NCBI GenBank assembly: GCA_025060535.1
Contig: JANXCA010000010.1
Coordinates: 1 to 34,861, forward strand
From: Endomicrobiia bacterium
Lineage (GTDB): Bacteria > Elusimicrobiota > Endomicrobiia > DTEH01
Length of the DNA: 34,861 nucleotides
Direction: 5' to 3'
The position numbers were made by a program, and so were the translations under genes. The notes beneath the pieces are model-generated. The model did not search any database. It worked only from the letters and a program-made list of their open reading frames with translations, and was not told where the DNA came from. Each line of letters opens with the position of its first letter. Positions within the stretch are counted from its first letter, which is position 1. This document shows, piece by piece, positions 32,958 to 34,861 of the stretch.

Positions 32958-34861
32958 TTATATTTCTGTTTCAATTTCTTTAAGCCAATTTTTAATAATA
33001 TTGTTTTCAGGATTAATCTCTAATACTTTCAAGGCATATTTTTTAGCATTTTGATAATCATTTAAGTTAAAATAACATAAACTAATATACTGATTTATTA
33101 CCTCATTATTTTCATCATAAATTTTTAAAAATTCTCTTAATGCGATTTCATATTGTCGATTATTATACAAATCTATTGCATATGAAATCTGGGATTTATA
33201 ATTATCATAAAAAGTATTTCTATGAGAATTAAGTTTAGAAATCTTTTCCATTACATACTGAGTAATATCTTTTTCTTTTATAACTTCTGCATCTTTTAAT
33301 GCAAAAATTTCACTTTCTAATTTTAATTTTGAATCAATTTTAGCAAGAAGTTCATTTATAATATACTTATATTCATTCAACTTTTGTTTTAACATATTTA
33401 TTTCTTCATTTAATAGTTTTTTTGTGTTCTCTTTTTGAGATAATATCTTATTTCTTTCATTCTCCCATTGTTGGATTAACATATCAAATTCATTCTTCAA
33501 AAGCTCTATATTTTGTTTTCGATTTTGAATATTAATCTTATAATACTCATCTTTATTCTTATAATTCTCTTCAAGTTGTTTTAATTCTTCGAGCAGTTTA
33601 TTAATCTCTTTATCCATAAATTCTTTTCTTTTCTTTCTTTCTTCTACATTTGCTTGCTCTCTTAATGAACATCTTATTTCTAAAGTCTTTAGCTCATTCT
33701 CTTTGTTTTTTATTCTTTCTAAAATTTCCTCGTTTTCTTTATTAAATTCTCTCATTATTTTCTCTTTTTTTTGCTCATATTCCATTGCTAATTTTTTAAG
33801 TTCAAAAGATAATTTATCTTTAGAGGACTTTATTTCTATTTCTTTCAAAGTTATTTTTGTTTTTATGTTGTCTATTTCCTTTTGTAATTCTTTTATCATA
33901 TTTTCATTTTCTATCTCCATATCTTTTATTTTCTTACTCAACTGCTCTATTTCTTTCTGAAGAGTTTCCTTTTTTAATTCATATTCGTTTTCATCTTGAA
34001 TAATTTGTCTTTGTATTTCTTTTTCAAGTTCATTATATTTTTGAGTAATTTTTTGTTCTTCAAAAAATAAATTATTTAACTTTTCTATATATTCTTCTCT
34101 TTGTTTTTCAATTTTAGACCTTAAGTATTCTATTTCATTTTCTAATCTTTCTTTTTGTTGATTTAATTCTTTATTTCTTTTTTCTTCTTCTATTTTAATA
34201 GATAATTCTAATTCAGATAACTTTGACATCAAATTCTTAAGTTCTTCTTCTTTTTTATTTTTTAGTAAATTAAATTCATATTGTTTTGAAGATAATTCTC
34301 CTTCTAAAAAATTAATTTGAGATAATAATTTATTTATTTTTAAATTGTATTCTTCTTTTTTAGTATTATATTCTTCTGTAAGCTGTTGTAATTTTTTATC
34401 ATATTCTTGTTTTAAATTAGATATAGCTTGACTTTTTTCTGCCAATTTTAATTTATATTCGTCTGCCTCAGAATTAATCTTAGACTTCAAATTAGAAATT
34501 TCAAAATTAAGAGATGCTCTCAACTCCTCAAATTCCTGTCGCTTTATATGCCATTCTTGTTCAAATAACTCCTTCTTAGATGAAATTTCTGATTTTATTT
34601 TTAATATTTCATTTTGAAGATTTTCTATATTTTCTTTTAATTCTTTTTCTGTTAGAGAAATTTTCTCTAAAAGTTGCGATTTTTGTATTTCTAATTCTTC
34701 TATTTCTTTTGTTTTCTTTTCTGTTAATTGATTCAATTCATCTATCATTATTTTCTCTTTATTTTTATATTCTAAAAGAATTGTTTCAAATTCTTGCTGT
34801 TTTTGTGAAATTAAATTTTCATAATCTTTTTTTAAAGAATTTAATATATTATTATAATTTT
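32958..34861 (-). CDS. Long coiled-coil protein with C-terminal TPR-like region (5' end beyond window)
   Basis: The track starts this ORF at an ATG at 34748, but the frame stays open to the right edge and continues the same heptad pattern (SLKKDYENLISQKQQEFETI, then LLEYKNKEKI). That ATG has no convincing SD, so the gene is probably cut by the window edge; at least 633 residues are visible. Nearly all is E/K/L/I-rich coiled coil. The last 75 residues form a TPR-like helical region: AIDLYNNRQYEIALREFLKIY, then YISLCYFNLNDYQNAKKYAL and VLEINPEN. No membrane segment or signal is visible in the part present. It is followed 16 bp later by the proline-rich coiled-coil gene. A cytoskeletal or polar scaffold role is a guess. 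Confidence 0.78.
   Translation of the reverse strand, partial: NYNNILNSLKKDYENLISQKQQEFETILLEYKNKEKIMIDELNQLTEKKTKEIEELEIQKSQLLEKISLTEKELKENIENLQNEILKIKSEISSKKELFEQEWHIKRQEFEELRASLNFEISNLKSKINSEADEYKLKLAEKSQAISNLKQEYDKKLQQLTEEYNTKKEEYNLKINKLLSQINFLEGELSSKQYEFNLLKNKKEEELKNLMSKLSELELSIKIEEEKRNKELNQQKERLENEIEYLRSKIEKQREEYIEKLNNLFFEEQKITQKYNELEKEIQRQIIQDENEYELKKETLQKEIEQLSKKIKDMEIENENMIKELQKEIDNIKTKITLKEIEIKSSKDKLSFELKKLAMEYEQKKEKIMREFNKENEEILERIKNKENELKTLEIRCSLREQANVEERKKRKEFMDKEINKLLEELKQLEENYKNKDEYYKINIQNRKQNIELLKNEFDMLIQQWENERNKILSQKENTKKLLNEEINMLKQKLNEYKYIINELLAKIDSKLKLESEIFALKDAEVIKEKDITQYVMEKISKLNSHRNTFYDNYKSQISYAIDLYNNRQYEIALREFLKIYDENNEVINQYISLCYFNLNDYQNAKKYALKVLEINPENNIIKNWLKEIETEI

Noticed and set aside
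30494-34861. SMC/Rad50-type chromosome protein
   Set aside because: No Walker A, Walker B, ABC signature or hinge was found in either protein; similarity would come only from coiled-coil composition.

Overview
The window is a gene-dense, strongly AT-rich stretch of bacterial chromosome from a diderm (LPS-type, two-membrane) organism. Evidence for a diderm is the LptF/LptG pair, several predicted outer-membrane beta-barrels and a TolQ/ExbB-type proton channel. A SprA-like giant barrel, a PorV-like barrel and a secreted protease with a type IX (T9SS) type-A sorting domain point to the FCB superphylum or a related uncultured lineage such as WOR-3/Cloacimonadota-like bacteria. That placement is inferred from gene content only. 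I see no phage, IS element, CRISPR array or integron; this looks like chromosomal core plus lineage-specific envelope genes.

Layout, left to right. (1) 1-6640, all minus strand: the 5' end of tuf, then (in transcription order from the right) a DUF151/bifunctional nuclease protein, a radical SAM protein with a cut-short SPASM-like tail, archaeal-type phosphoglycerate mutase (apgM), a flavodoxin-fold FMN protein, a small Ig-like protein, the membrane pyrophosphatase hppA and a stand-alone MshEN-domain protein coupled to hppA by an ATGA overlap. Upstream of the nuclease gene is the only gap over 300 bp (6330-6640). It holds a 41-codon ORF with a strong SD, a long imperfect hairpin inside that ORF, a heptamer repeat array and a second hairpin. 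(2) 6641-15095, minus strand: hisS, a 931-aa TPR protein, an outer-membrane barrel, an ExbB/TolQ channel protein, a half-size TauE/SafE permease, an endonuclease Q-like repair nuclease, a tiny membrane protein and a pseudopilin. (3) 15100-15974: tRNA-Ser(UGA) on the plus strand behind a near-consensus promoter, tail to tail with transaldolase. (4) 16004-26188: the 1733-aa SprA-like protein, divergent lptF-lptG on the plus strand, then convergent PorV-like barrel and M6 metalloprotease genes. (5) 26189-34861, minus strand: an oligopeptide-type solute-binding protein, an M16 peptidase pair (one without its zinc motif), and two long coiled-coil proteins. The rightmost of these runs off the window edge.

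Functional themes: envelope biogenesis and protein export (T9SS-like module, LptFG, ExbB plus barrel plus TPR), peptide handling outside the cytoplasm (M6, M16 pair, peptide-binding protein), central carbon and energy metabolism (apgM, transaldolase, pyrophosphatase), and translation (tuf, hisS, tRNA-Ser). Co-directional genes are packed with gaps of 0-30 bp and three 4-bp ATGA overlaps, so long operons are likely. SD use is mixed: some genes have textbook AGGAGG sites, while others (hisS, sprA-like, lptF) have none.

Four track starts needed correction: the radical SAM, small membrane protein and ExbB genes start further downstream, and the rightmost coiled-coil gene has no start inside the window. 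The best candidates for something undescribed are the 6415-6640 small-ORF/hairpin/heptamer island next to the nuclease-radical SAM pair, the hppA-MshEN coupling, the ExbB-barrel-TPR set without an ExbD, and the paired coiled-coil proteins.
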